A stretch of DNA of 13,163 nt from JBBAEA01 sp041656175. GTDB taxonomy: Bacteria; Myxococcota_A; Bradymonadia; UBA4248. Shown one piece after another: positions 1 to 7,598 of the stretch. How positions within the stretch are numbered: the first letter of the stretch is position 1; each line of letters opens with the position of its first letter. Where the stretch lies: assembly GCA_041656175.1 (NCBI GenBank), contig JBBAEA010000100.1, positions 1 to 13,163 on the forward strand, written 5' to 3'. The notes beneath the pieces were generated by a model, which made no database searches, was not told where the DNA came from, and worked only from the letters and a program-made list of their open reading frames with translations. Made by a program: the position numbers and the translations under genes.

Positions 1-1200
1 CGACTCAAGCAGTTTAACCCCAAACTAATGGCGGTGCTTTGCCGCAACTTGGGAGATTTACGTTTGCAAAACCTCGACAACGTTCGGGGTGCGGCGCAAG
101 CCTACCAAGTTGCCAGTGAGCTCTTCCCGCGTAACGTGGGCTTCCACGTTGTGCTTGGCGATTTGTACTCGCGAAACGACGACACGCTTGAGCTTGCGGT
201 GCGCGAGCAGCGCGAAGTTCTGCGCTTAGCCCCCGATAGGCTTGATGCCGTCGATGCTTTGGCGCGACTGTATCGGCGAATGTCGCTTTTTGACGAGTCA
301 CTTTGCATCTACCGCGTTTTGAGCGTTTTGCAACGTGTCGATGATGAGGGGCGCGCTATTGTTGAGCGCTTCACAACGAACCGCACACCGCGCATTGAGA
401 TTGCCTTCACCGAGGAATACTGGCAACTGCTGCGCCCGCCAGCACTCGATATGGCGGTGCACAAAATCTTTCAACTCACCGTACCAGCTATGGCGGAGTG
501 CTTTGCCAACGACCTTGATTTTTATGGTTTAAACGAGCGCGATTCGGCCGTCGATATGTCGGAACCTACCTTTTTCACGCGTACCATGAGCACGCTTGCG
601 GTTCCTCTTGGTTTTGGTGAAGTGCCCTATATTTTTTCATGCCCTAGTAGAAGCGGCGTCTCTAACGCGTATTTGATAAAACGCTCCTTCCTCGTCAACC
701 CGAATTTTTTAAGTGGACGCGATGAGCGCGAGGTCGTCTTTACCTGCGCCAAGGCTATGACGCTCATACGCCCCGAGTACTACATGCTACAACTCGGGCG
801 CAAGGCCGTACAAGGCATCATTAATACCATCTTTAAAACTGCGCTTCCCTCGCTGAACATCGAGATGGATAGGAGCATGGTTAAGGTGATGCGCACACTC
901 GAGAAGAACCTCACACCGCTGCAGATGGGTACGCTACGCTCGCTGGTGCAGGGTATTGTCGAGCGTGGTGCCAACATCAATACACGCCTATACATGGAAT
1001 CTGTCGAAGATTTAGCCAACCGCGTTGGATTGCTCTTCTGCGACGATCCGCACGTTATCGAACGAATGCTCAGCGAAGAAGCCGTTACCATCAGCTCTCG
1101 CTCTGTCGCGGATCGCGTTGGTTCACTCCTACTCTGGGCACTCAGCGAGCAGTACAGCGCTCTTCGAAAACTCGCCGGTATTTCGATTAACGAGGCGTAG
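1..1200 (+). CDS. TPR-repeat protein, 3' part (truncated by window start)
   Basis: The frame is open from base 1 (it reads RLKQFNPKL before the first Met at 28), so the true start lies upstream and at least 399 residues are visible. The first ~120 residues are helical with TPR-like periodicity (A-x-AYQVASELFPRN, ALARLYRRMSLFDESLCIY), ending the usual superhelical protein-interaction module. The remaining ~280 residues (from about IEIAFTEEYWQLLRPPALD) form a separate, mostly helical globular region. It has no transmembrane segment and no motif I can assign to an enzyme. TPR modules are scaffolds, so a role in a protein complex is likely, but the partner is unknown. I have the impression of similar large TPR proteins in myxobacteria-like genomes, which is memory only. 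It ends 20 bp before a strong terminator and is convergent with the next gene. Confidence 0.85.
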   Translation, partial: RLKQFNPKLMAVLCRNLGDLRLQNLDNVRGAAQAYQVASELFPRNVGFHVVLGDLYSRNDDTLELAVREQREVLRLAPDRLDAVDALARLYRRMSLFDESLCIYRVLSVLQRVDDEGRAIVERFTTNRTPRIEIAFTEEYWQLLRPPALDMAVHKIFQLTVPAMAECFANDLDFYGLNERDSAVDMSEPTFFTRTMSTLAVPLGFGEVPYIFSCPSRSGVSNAYLIKRSFLVNPNFLSGRDEREVVFTCAKAMTLIRPEYYMLQLGRKAVQGIINTIFKTALPSLNIEMDRSMVKVMRTLEKNLTPLQMGTLRSLVQGIVERGANINTRLYMESVEDLANRVGLLFCDDPHVIERMLSEEAVTISSRSVADRVGSLLLWALSEQYSALRKLAGISINEA

Positions 1201-1220
1201 GCAGCGTTTTGGATTTTATC

Positions 1221-1250
1221 AAAAAGCCTTTTTTCAAGAAAAGGCTTTTT
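1221..1250 (+). terminator. Bidirectional intrinsic terminator
   Basis: AAAAGCCTTTT (1222-1232) pairs perfectly with AAAAGGCTTTT (1239-1249) around the loop TTCAAG, with one more A-T pair outside. A T run ends it on the plus strand, and a shorter T run follows the stem on the minus strand. It sits between the convergent TPR gene (stop 1200) and GNAT gene (stop 1288), so it probably ends both transcripts. Confidence 0.85.
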
Positions 1251-1287
1251 TTGTATTTTTTGCTGTCTAGCGCGGAGCTAGCAAACG

Positions 1288-1845
1288 CTATGGCGCGTCA
1301 ATATAAGTGAGCACTCGGTCTTGGACATAAGTCTTGAACTGCTCATAAACCTTGCTCTCGCAGGGTTCGGGCGTCGTCATGATAACAAGGTCGTGGGGAC
1401 AGGCGCGTTTGGCATAACCGCGGTGTGTGTATCGAACGGTATTGAGATGAAAACCACAGCGCTTGTAGAAAGCGATGCGCCTTTTATTCATCTCACTCGC
1501 AGGCGGTTCGGCTTCAAGTATAATGCGGCGTTTTCGCCTCGCCAAATGTTGTAGCGCCATACTTCCAAGACCTTTGCCGCGCATGGAAGGAAAAGTCGCC
1601 AAATGCTCAATATAGGTAAACTGTGCGCAATCCCAGTACCAAAGCAAACCCACTATGTCGCGCCGCATATGTAGCGCCATGCAATGAAATTGTGGGTCTC
1701 TCATCGCCCTTAGCTGGGCAAGTAAACTACGACGCTCGTGGCTAGGAAAAGCCGACTCATAAAGTGGCCATAGCAGTGAAAATCTTTGCTCGTCGCAGGA
1801 GTGTATACGCGATAAATAAAGTTCCTTGCGAAGAATACGACGCAA
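1288..1845 (-). CDS. GNAT-family N-acetyltransferase
   Basis: A 185-residue single-domain GNAT protein, expected to transfer acetyl from acetyl-CoA to an amine; the substrate is unknown. The acetyl-CoA pyrophosphate-binding loop is visible as RGKGLG (residues 89-94), preceded by the beta-4 strand YIEHLATFPSM. The beta-5 strand IILEAEPP (108-115) and the helix plus turn RRIAFYKRCGF (122-132) complete the fold. The N-terminal SAFPSHERR is typical of a common subgroup of uncharacterised bacterial GNATs with the tail HDLVIMTT. The start is TTG at 1845: an AGGAG Shine-Dalgarno lies 6 nt upstream (plus-strand 1852-1856), and no ATG precedes the conserved FPSHERR region. It is probably a lone transcription unit, with 282 bp separating it from the upstream namZ-like gene. 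The protein is basic, with many Arg residues. Confidence 0.85.
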   Translation of the reverse strand: MRRILRKELYLSRIHSCDEQRFSLLWPLYESAFPSHERRSLLAQLRAMRDPQFHCMALHMRRDIVGLLWYWDCAQFTYIEHLATFPSMRGKGLGSMALQHLARRKRRIILEAEPPASEMNKRRIAFYKRCGFHLNTVRYTHRGYAKRACPHDLVIMTTPEPCESKVYEQFKTYVQDRVLTYIDAP

Positions 1846-2127
1846 AACGCTCTCCTCTTTTGTAGTTATGCCTCCCCGCTACTCAAAAGTAGCACCCCAC
1901 AAAGCGCAGTTGTTTTAGCACATCGCGATAAGGGGAACAAGCTAGGAGTTTAAGCGTGAGGAAATAGGAGGAGTTAGGGATGCTCTGATCCAAGCAAAAA
2001 CCGTGCAAAAGTAGCTAGACTAAAGTGTAGAAAGCTATCTTGGCTTGTTTAAACGCAGTCAAAAATCAAATGAGGCTTTTCTTAGCAAGTTTGATGCACT
2101 AAGTTCCATGAATCAGAACTTCCCTCA

Positions 2128-3303
2128 CTAATACAGTAAAAAGCTTGCGCGCTTCCGAGCGAAATCTGCCGCTTCGGCGTTCATCGATTCTACGATTTTC
2201 CACGGGTTTTCCTGAGCCTGAATTTGCATGCGAACGCGGTCGTTGCCCAACAAAAGATCGATGGCAAGGCGGTCGGTCACGAACTCGTATGCCTCGCTTC
2301 GCCACGCAAAATCCTGTGGGTGCAGCGCATACGATACAGCGATTACCGCCAATCCCGTTAATAGCGGCCGGAACGCATCGCGATCAAAAACGTGCATCTC
2401 TAGCCCTGTGCAGGTAAGCATCGCTTGTTTTTGAAACATTGGCCTAAACGACACAGGTCTAAAATATACTCCAGGAAGGCAAAGGCTTTCTAGGGCTTCA
2501 AGGCTGGCATGCGCCTTGAACCAAGGCGCCCCAAATTGCTCGAAGGGTTTAGTCGTTCCTCGCGCTTCTGAGAGCTTTGTACCCTCGAGTAAACACATAC
2601 CTGGGTAAATAATGGCTGTTGCCAAAGTCGGCATATTGGGCGATGGAGCTACCCACGGTAGTCCGCAGTCATCGAAATAATATCCGCGTTCCCAGCCCTT
2701 CATGCGCACAATATGCAAGTGCTTTGACCAAAGCCCCGATTCATGCGCCCACATTCCCAAAAGCTCGCCCGTCGTCATGCCGTGTCGTGTGGGTATAGGC
2801 ATCTCTCCAACGAAGGAGCGGTAAGCGTCCTCTACTAAGTTGCCCTCGACCAAGCGCCCTCCCAAAGGATTTGGCCTGTCTAGTATGTACACTTCTAACG
2901 ACTTTTGTAGAGCAGCACGCGCCAAAAACCACGCCGTATAGTTGTAGGTGTAGTAGCGCGCCCCTACATCTTGTAAATCGATAATAACGACATCCAGCCC
3001 CTCAAACACCTCGTCTGTCGGTTTTAGGGACTCTAGCTCCTCACCGTAGAGGCTGATAACTTCTTGTCCTACCACAGGATCTACGCAGTGCTCGACACTT
3101 TCCATATCTTGGGCTAGCCCCCACAAACCATGCTCCGGCGAAAAGAGGCGTTTTAGCTCTAGCCCTAGCCTACGCAGTGCAAAAATCGCATGCTCCCCCT
3201 TCGCCGTAATCGACGCGCTATGCGATAACAGGGCTATACGCTTGTCTTTTACTGCTTCGTAAAGTCCATCCACAAACAGGTCTAAACCACTTGCAACTCT
3301 CAT
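2128..3303 (-). CDS. NamZ-like exo-beta-N-acetylmuramidase (DUF1343, GH171)
   Basis: A 391-residue protein with the DUF1343/NamZ hallmarks in order: LFSPEHG (53-59), SLYGEEL (84-90), DLQDVGARYYTY (109-120), LDRPNP (141-146), PTRHGMTTGEL (171-181), APSPNMPT (219-226) and EGTKLSEARGTTKPFE (240-255). The founding member, Bacillus subtilis NamZ, removes MurNAc from the non-reducing end of peptidoglycan fragments, so a role in cell-wall turnover or recycling is likely. Unlike secreted members, this protein begins MRVASGLDLF with no signal peptide, which suggests cytoplasmic recycling. The start is ATG at 3303. Its Shine-Dalgarno (TAGGAG, 5 nt spacer) overlaps the TAG stop of the upstream hydE, and only 8 bp separate the genes. 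Translational coupling and one transcript with hydE are therefore likely. The usual SEGRGT is SEARGT here. Confidence 0.9.
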   Translation of the reverse strand: MRVASGLDLFVDGLYEAVKDKRIALLSHSASITAKGEHAIFALRRLGLELKRLFSPEHGLWGLAQDMESVEHCVDPVVGQEVISLYGEELESLKPTDEVFEGLDVVIIDLQDVGARYYTYNYTAWFLARAALQKSLEVYILDRPNPLGGRLVEGNLVEDAYRSFVGEMPIPTRHGMTTGELLGMWAHESGLWSKHLHIVRMKGWERGYYFDDCGLPWVAPSPNMPTLATAIIYPGMCLLEGTKLSEARGTTKPFEQFGAPWFKAHASLEALESLCLPGVYFRPVSFRPMFQKQAMLTCTGLEMHVFDRDAFRPLLTGLAVIAVSYALHPQDFAWRSEAYEFVTDRLAIDLLLGNDRVRMQIQAQENPWKIVESMNAEAADFARKRASFLLY

Positions 3304-3311
3304 GCTTTCTC

Positions 3312-4352
3312 CTACATCAGGCTATCGCCGCGATCCTCTGCAAAGCGGTAGTTAATTTTCCGCAAGCGCTCTTCTAGCTGCGTACAAAGTTGCGCCGATT
3401 CATCGCCAGTACTGATTTTATTGTCGTAAATCATATACCATTCACGGACGCGTAACGGCGAAAGGTTTGGCATCAAAACGTTAGCGCCCGCTAATATCGC
3501 TTTTTCGCGGCCATCTGGGTCCAAGGTGCCGAGCGCCGTTGTCGCGGGGAGCAAGATTTTGGGGTGCATAATGCGAAGTATAGCGATCATCCGAATCGTT
3601 AGTTCCACGCTTCCATCGGGCATGTCGGCGAATTTCGTTTCATGATGTGCTATAAAAGGCCCTATCCCTACCATGTGTGGCCGAAATTCTTGAATAAAAT
3701 ACAAGTCTTCGGCTAAATCCGCGTAACATTGGAAGGGAGAACCGACCATAAAACCTGTTCCCACTTGGTAGCCAATGCTTTTGATGACTTCTAAGCACTG
3801 AAGGCGAGAACTCAGCGACATTTCTTTGGGATGCAGTTTTGCGTAGTGGCAGTGTTTCGCCGTTTCATGCCGCAGCAAATATCGATCGCAGCCAGCATCG
3901 AAACAAGCTTGATAAAACTCACGACTCCTCTCTCCCATCGAAAGCGTCAAGGACGCCTCGGGCGCCAAAGCTTTAATCTCTGCCACTAAATTCGCCATAC
4001 GCTTAGTCGTATAGTGCCTATCATCTCCAGATTGCAGCACGTAACTCTTAAAGCCCAGCGCCTTACCCTCCTTTATACAGTTGAGTATTTCATCATCGCT
4101 GAGGCGGTAGCGGGATACGGCTGCGTTGCTCCGGCGGATACCGCAGTAATAGCAATCGTTTTTACAATAATTACTAAATTCGACTAAACCGCGCCTAAAC
4201 ACGACGCGTCCATACGCCTGCTCGCACAATCGCTGCGCTTCTATTTTTAAGCGCTGTGCATCCTCATCGCTGAGCGTCTCCAGCAGCTCACGATAGCCAT
4301 CGCGACTCAAGCAATGGGTATTTAGTAGTTCATCAACTAGCGTATTTGGCAT
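3312..4352 (-). CDS. hydE: HydE, [FeFe]-hydrogenase H-cluster radical SAM maturase
   Basis: A 346-residue radical SAM enzyme. The [4Fe-4S]/SAM motif CX3CX2C is at Cys63, Cys67 and Cys70 (NYCKNDCYYCG). Family-specific blocks follow: VLQSGDD (105-111), LTLSMGER (135-142), DRYLLRHETA (156-165), GTGFMVGSPFQ (198-208), MVGIGPFIAHHET (227-239), LLPATTALGT (267-276) and ILAGANVLMPNLSP (286-299). These match HydE rather than BioB or PylB. HydE acts after HydG and processes its Fe(CO)2(CN)-cysteine product toward the diiron subcluster that is loaded onto HydF. The accessory C-terminal Cys cluster of some HydE proteins is absent, and it is known to be dispensable. No hydF, hydG or hydrogenase gene lies in the window. 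It is the first gene of an operon with the namZ-like gene 8 bp downstream. The ATG at 4352 has only a weak, distant GGAG. Confidence 0.9.
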   Translation of the reverse strand: MPNTLVDELLNTHCLSRDGYRELLETLSDEDAQRLKIEAQRLCEQAYGRVVFRRGLVEFSNYCKNDCYYCGIRRSNAAVSRYRLSDDEILNCIKEGKALGFKSYVLQSGDDRHYTTKRMANLVAEIKALAPEASLTLSMGERSREFYQACFDAGCDRYLLRHETAKHCHYAKLHPKEMSLSSRLQCLEVIKSIGYQVGTGFMVGSPFQCYADLAEDLYFIQEFRPHMVGIGPFIAHHETKFADMPDGSVELTIRMIAILRIMHPKILLPATTALGTLDPDGREKAILAGANVLMPNLSPLRVREWYMIYDNKISTGDESAQLCTQLEERLRKINYRFAEDRGDSLM

Positions 4353-4398
4353 TATGGATACTCACTCCGTGTATGAAGACAAAACTTGAAAGCTTTGC

Positions 4399-4447
4399 GC
4401 GGGGGGAACCTTTTTTCTTTTTGCAAAAGAAAAAAGGTTCCCCCCGC
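4399..4447. repeat. 23-bp perfect inverted repeat (stem-loop)
   Basis: The left arm 4399-4421 (GC, G6, AACC, T6, C, T4) is the exact reverse complement of the right arm 4425-4447, with only TGC as the loop. It lies 46 bp upstream of the hydE start, and its right C6 arm is also the beginning of repeat copy A. It could end transcription arriving from the gene at 4809-7160, or form a leader structure for hydE. No T tract follows the stem on the minus strand, so it is not a canonical intrinsic terminator. Confidence 0.9.
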
Positions 4448-4703
4448 ACCCCCCCTCTTCAATCGCGACACGGATGTCAGCGATTGGTCGCGGCTGAGGC
4501 CGCGCGCGAAGCGGCCACAGCCTGGACGGCTGTGGCACTAAAAAGAAAGCACTCTTTTAAGCACTTATCGAATAAAATCTCATTCTATCTTCTACCTGTC
4601 TTATGTGATTAGCATTATTAACTTATGCTTCTCTACAAAATGTCTCGTTTTGTTTAAAACGGTATCGAATTTGTAAAATTAAATTCACTATTTCTAGCCG
4701 TGC
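4438..4703 (+). repeat. ~265-bp structured direct repeat, copy A
   Basis: This block recurs at 12774-13038 in the same orientation, about 93% identical by hand alignment (roughly 18 differences). The first ~100 bases hold consecutive hairpins. HP1 (4461-4485) has stem AATCGC+GACA around loop CGGA. HP2 (4489-4504) is CGCGGC-TGAG-GCCGCG. HP3 (4514-4536) is GCCACAGCC-TGGAC-GGCTGTGGC. HP4 (4541-4558) is AAAAGA...TCTTTT. The rest is AT-rich and has no open frame worth calling. Differences concentrate in the AT-rich half, while the hairpin half differs at one or two bases. It lies between two minus-strand genes. Possible identities are a dispersed intergenic repeat (REP/MITE-like) or a noncoding RNA gene; I cannot choose between them. 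Confidence 0.85.
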
Positions 4704-4738
4704 AAAGGTCTCAACTTATACGATGCTTGAATTCTATA

Positions 4739-4785
4739 CATGGTGAAAGCTCTTTTTTGTGCAAGTATCAAGAGCTTTTCCCATG
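4739..4785 (-). terminator. Imperfect stem-loop after the 4809-7160 gene, possible terminator
   Basis: CATGGTGAAAGCTCTT (4739-4754) pairs with AAGAGCTTTTCCCATG (4770-4785): a 16-bp stem with one mismatch and one G-T wobble around a 15-nt loop. It starts 23 nt beyond the stop of the minus-strand gene, where a terminator would be expected, but no T tract follows on that strand. The structure is clear; the function is inferred. Confidence 0.45.
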
Positions 4786-4808
4786 TAAAACACTCTCTGA
4801 ATAGAAGC

Positions 4809-7160
4809 CTAAAATCGCACTTCCAAGCCGGCACCTGCATCGACTCCCCAAGTCGAACCACCGATGAGTTCAATCGCCAAATAAGCCTTCCAATTTTTTG
4901 CAAACTTCCACGCAGCGATACCCGATATCAGATAGCGTATCGATAAACTAGAGCCTTTCTCGTATCCCGATACCTTCTTGCGAATAGGATTGCCTTCTTC
5001 GTCAACGGCGTCTTCCTCTGCATCTTCCTCGGTCTTTGGCTTAGAGTAACCACACAAGCTACCAAAACCTATGCCCGCTCCAACAGCGAAATCAAAGCGT
5101 TCAAAGCCGTCGTAGCGCCAGCGTGCGGAAACCATACCCAAATACCCCATTGCGTTGGCTTTATTTCCGCCACCCAAGCGGAACATGGCCGCTATTTCGT
5201 ATTGCCCGCCATAAATCGGGAACAGCCCCTCAACCCGCATCGACCAAGTCTTTACGCCACCAGTCGCAAAGAAACCCGCGCCCCCCACTCGCAAACCAAA
5301 GCGGTCATCGCCAATTCGCTCTTCTTCAACGTTTTGTTGCTCAACTCCGCCGCCTTCGGTCACCACGCGCCTCGATACTTCGCAGTCTAGCGTAGCTTCT
5401 GTACCCTCTTTGCTCAATAAAACGCTGCCAGTTGGGCTGCTCAATTCGATGCAACCCTCCGACGTTAGCTTTGCCCCCTCATAGCTTCCCATGTCAAATT
5501 GTTCAACGACGCTCTCAATACCTAAACCCGTAGTTCGCCAGATTTTCGACGTTCCATCGGTATTTCTTGTTAAATATAAGGTTTGTGACGCATGCGGAAG
5601 CACATCGTAAACATCCGCGACACGCTCTAATTGCCATGCTTCTGTTCGGCCTAGCTCAAGATTTTGGCGAATAGCCGTGTAGCAAAGTCTTGAAGCCAAA
5701 AGCGCGTCTTGGCTTTCTTGCGCTAGTGTTTCATCTCCCGATTCGATGGGGCTTGTGCTATTTTTGCTTTCTTCGCAGCGCCCGAGTATGGCCACCGTCC
5801 CATCTATACCCATTTTGAGTTTTGCATCTTCAAACACCTGTAAAGGTAATTCACTTTCTTCGTACCACAGCGAGTTTGCGTGTTCTTTTACATAGACTTT
5901 TGCATGTGCTTTATCGGCCTTACAGGCTAAAATTTCGATTCCTTGAGCCGCCTGCGTCCAAAGCGGTTCATCGCAATCAAGGGGCGGCAGAACGAGTCTT
6001 GTTTCGTCGCTAATACTTAGGATTTTCGCCTTTTCATGGCCTTGTGCGCATGCTCCATCTACGATGCTATCGCAATTCACTTCTTGTAGAAAGCCATAAA
6101 TAGGCGCGTTTGCGACAACTTTATCATCGACTTTGGGGTCAATAAATAACTCACCTGTAACCACAGGGGCATACTCTAGCTTCACTTTGCCATTCGCAGC
6201 ACTTCCATCTTGTTCATCCTTATCGTTTTCGGCGAGTTCGGCGTCGGCTTTTGTAGGGAGCGCGGGCAAGTTGTTATTGAGCAGTCGTAACGTTTTTGCC
6301 CCCCCCACTGTACTGGACAAATTAAAAATCTTTGACCAATCCTCGTATTGCGCAATTTCAACCTCAAGCCAATCCTTCGCGTCCTCCGAAAGCAGCTTGC
6401 TCTTCCCATCCCATATCCAAGCGCCAACTCGTTGCAACTGCTTTGGCCCCTCCGCCATTCGCTCCCAGGACTTGCCCCCATCGCGCGTGACGAAGAGCGC
6501 CGTATCGAGCAAGTGACGCAAGCGCAGAACGCCCACACCATCAAATCGCCACCACAAACCCATCGGCTCAAACGCGCTAATGCTTGCCCCCTCCTGTTCT
6601 GGCAGCGCCTCTACGCCCGCAATCTCGCCGTAGCCACGACTTAGCTCCGCACCGCTACTTAAATCGATAACGCGCAGCTTCTCTTTACCCGCAAGCACAA
6701 GCTGATTGGCAGAAAGTTCAATAAACAAGCTGTCCGCAGCGTCCATTATTTTAAAAAAACTGCCCTCTTCGTGGCTCGCATGCCAAGAAGGACAAGCCCA
6801 AATCGCCTTCCCATCATAGGCCAAGAGCTTATCACTCCCATCAAGCCCCCACCATGACGCCGCGAAACCCGCGCGTAGATCCCCAAGTACCTTGCCACGC
6901 GTCGAAACGGCAAAAACTTCGCCATTCCAAGCCCTAGCAAGCAAAATTTCGTTGCCATAAGCAATGAGCTCTGCAGTTTGCGCGCTAAGCTCGCCAGACT
7001 TTAATTGCGCCTTGTGCCAAGCGGGGCTCTGCTCCTCTATATCGCCAAGCCAAACCGCTGGTTTTTCAACAAAATCAGTGCCTTCCTGCTGTACTTCCTC
7101 AGCAAACGCAAAACTCGAAAACAAAAAAACGAGCAAAATCCCCAATAAGCGATACAACAT
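4809..7160 (-). CDS. Exported protein: propeller-like N-terminal region and C-terminal outer-membrane barrel
   Basis: A 783-residue secreted protein of unknown function. Residues 1-20 are a clear Sec signal peptide (MLYRLLGILL..., cut after AFA, before EEVQQ). Residues ~30-600 are beta-rich, with repeated W-D-G style strands and one Asp-box (TRDGGKSWERM), suggesting a BNR/WD-like propeller. An acidic, low-complexity linker interrupts it (AELAENDKDEQDG). The last ~167 residues look like an outer-membrane beta-barrel: alternating aromatic and Gly strands (RFGLRVGGAGFF, RVEGLFPIYGGQYEIAAMF, FDFAVGAGIGFGS), a highly acidic loop (KPKTEEDAEEDAVDEEG), and a final Phe (LEVRF) of the type recognised by the BAM machinery. 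The ATG at 7160 has GAGGAG 5 nt upstream. It is probably transcribed alone. It may be a surface-exposed binding or sensing protein anchored in the outer membrane. Confidence 0.8.
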   Translation of the reverse strand: MLYRLLGILLVFLFSSFAFAEEVQQEGTDFVEKPAVWLGDIEEQSPAWHKAQLKSGELSAQTAELIAYGNEILLARAWNGEVFAVSTRGKVLGDLRAGFAASWWGLDGSDKLLAYDGKAIWACPSWHASHEEGSFFKIMDAADSLFIELSANQLVLAGKEKLRVIDLSSGAELSRGYGEIAGVEALPEQEGASISAFEPMGLWWRFDGVGVLRLRHLLDTALFVTRDGGKSWERMAEGPKQLQRVGAWIWDGKSKLLSEDAKDWLEVEIAQYEDWSKIFNLSSTVGGAKTLRLLNNNLPALPTKADAELAENDKDEQDGSAANGKVKLEYAPVVTGELFIDPKVDDKVVANAPIYGFLQEVNCDSIVDGACAQGHEKAKILSISDETRLVLPPLDCDEPLWTQAAQGIEILACKADKAHAKVYVKEHANSLWYEESELPLQVFEDAKLKMGIDGTVAILGRCEESKNSTSPIESGDETLAQESQDALLASRLCYTAIRQNLELGRTEAWQLERVADVYDVLPHASQTLYLTRNTDGTSKIWRTTGLGIESVVEQFDMGSYEGAKLTSEGCIELSSPTGSVLLSKEGTEATLDCEVSRRVVTEGGGVEQQNVEEERIGDDRFGLRVGGAGFFATGGVKTWSMRVEGLFPIYGGQYEIAAMFRLGGGNKANAMGYLGMVSARWRYDGFERFDFAVGAGIGFGSLCGYSKPKTEEDAEEDAVDEEGNPIRKKVSGYEKGSSLSIRYLISGIAAWKFAKNWKAYLAIELIGGSTWGVDAGAGLEVRF

Positions 7161-7270
7161 GCTAACTCCTCAAACGCGTCGCCATGCGCAGACGCAGACC
7201 TTTATGTAGGGGATCTTGTACAAACTTACAACTTGATAACACTTGTTAAGCCATAGATGAAAAAAACTTA

Positions 7271-7520
7271 TTAACCACGAAAAACACGAAAAAACACAAA
7301 ATTTTTTATGAATGAGCGCTATAAGATTCAGGCTGCCGTCTTTGAACTGTATCGTAAAATGAGCTGTTGAGCTCAAGCAGTAAATAATATTGCAACATAA
7401 GGCTCAGGTGATTCACTACTTTAAAAAAAGTGGTATGAAGCTCGCATTGCGCGTAAAATTTGGAACATAAGCAAAAACACGACTATAGCCGTTCGTAGCT
7501 TTCGTGCCTTTCGTGGTTAA
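7271..7520. repeat. Relic cassette bounded by 21-bp terminal inverted repeats
   Basis: The left end 7271-7291 (TTAACCACGAAAAACACGAAA) begins TTAACCACGA, and the right end 7500-7520 ends TCGTGGTTAA. The arms are reverse complements with 2 mismatches in 21. They enclose ~210 bp that hold the remains of a GxxExxY gene. I see no target-site duplication. Beyond the cassette, 7161-7270 and 7521-7598 hold only AT-rich sequence and the Shine-Dalgarno of the gene starting at 7160. Confidence 0.75.
7308..7470 (+). pseudogene. GxxExxY-family gene remnant (two ends, core deleted)
   Basis: The ATG at 7308 opens MNERYKIQAAVFELYRKMSC and stops at 7368-7370. This closely resembles the GxxExxY family N-terminus (YKIxGAxFEVYxxMGxG). 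In another frame, 7384-7470 reads ...LQHKAQVIHYFKKSGMKLAL...KFGT then stop, matching the family C-terminus (RAQVxNYLKATGxKLGLLxNFG). About 60-70 residues between the two, including the defining G-x-x-E-x-x-Y segment and the putative PD-(D/E)XK core, are missing and the frames differ. This is therefore an internally deleted, nonfunctional copy. The family (TIGR04256, PF13366) is a small predicted nuclease-fold protein of unclear role. The match was made by eye, but the two ends occur in the correct order and strand inside one inverted-repeat cassette. Confidence 0.75.
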
Positions 7521-7598
7521 AAAAAGTCGTTGTTGATGGAAAAACGGATCGGATTAAGAAGCGCAAAAAATATTTATTTTTGATTTGCCCATAAAGAT

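Noticed and set aside
3312..4352. BioB, ThiH/HydG or PylB instead of HydE
   Set aside because: The blocks LQSGDD, LRHETA, GIGPFI and PATTALGT with CX3CX2C at 63/67/70 fit HydE best; HydG would be longer.
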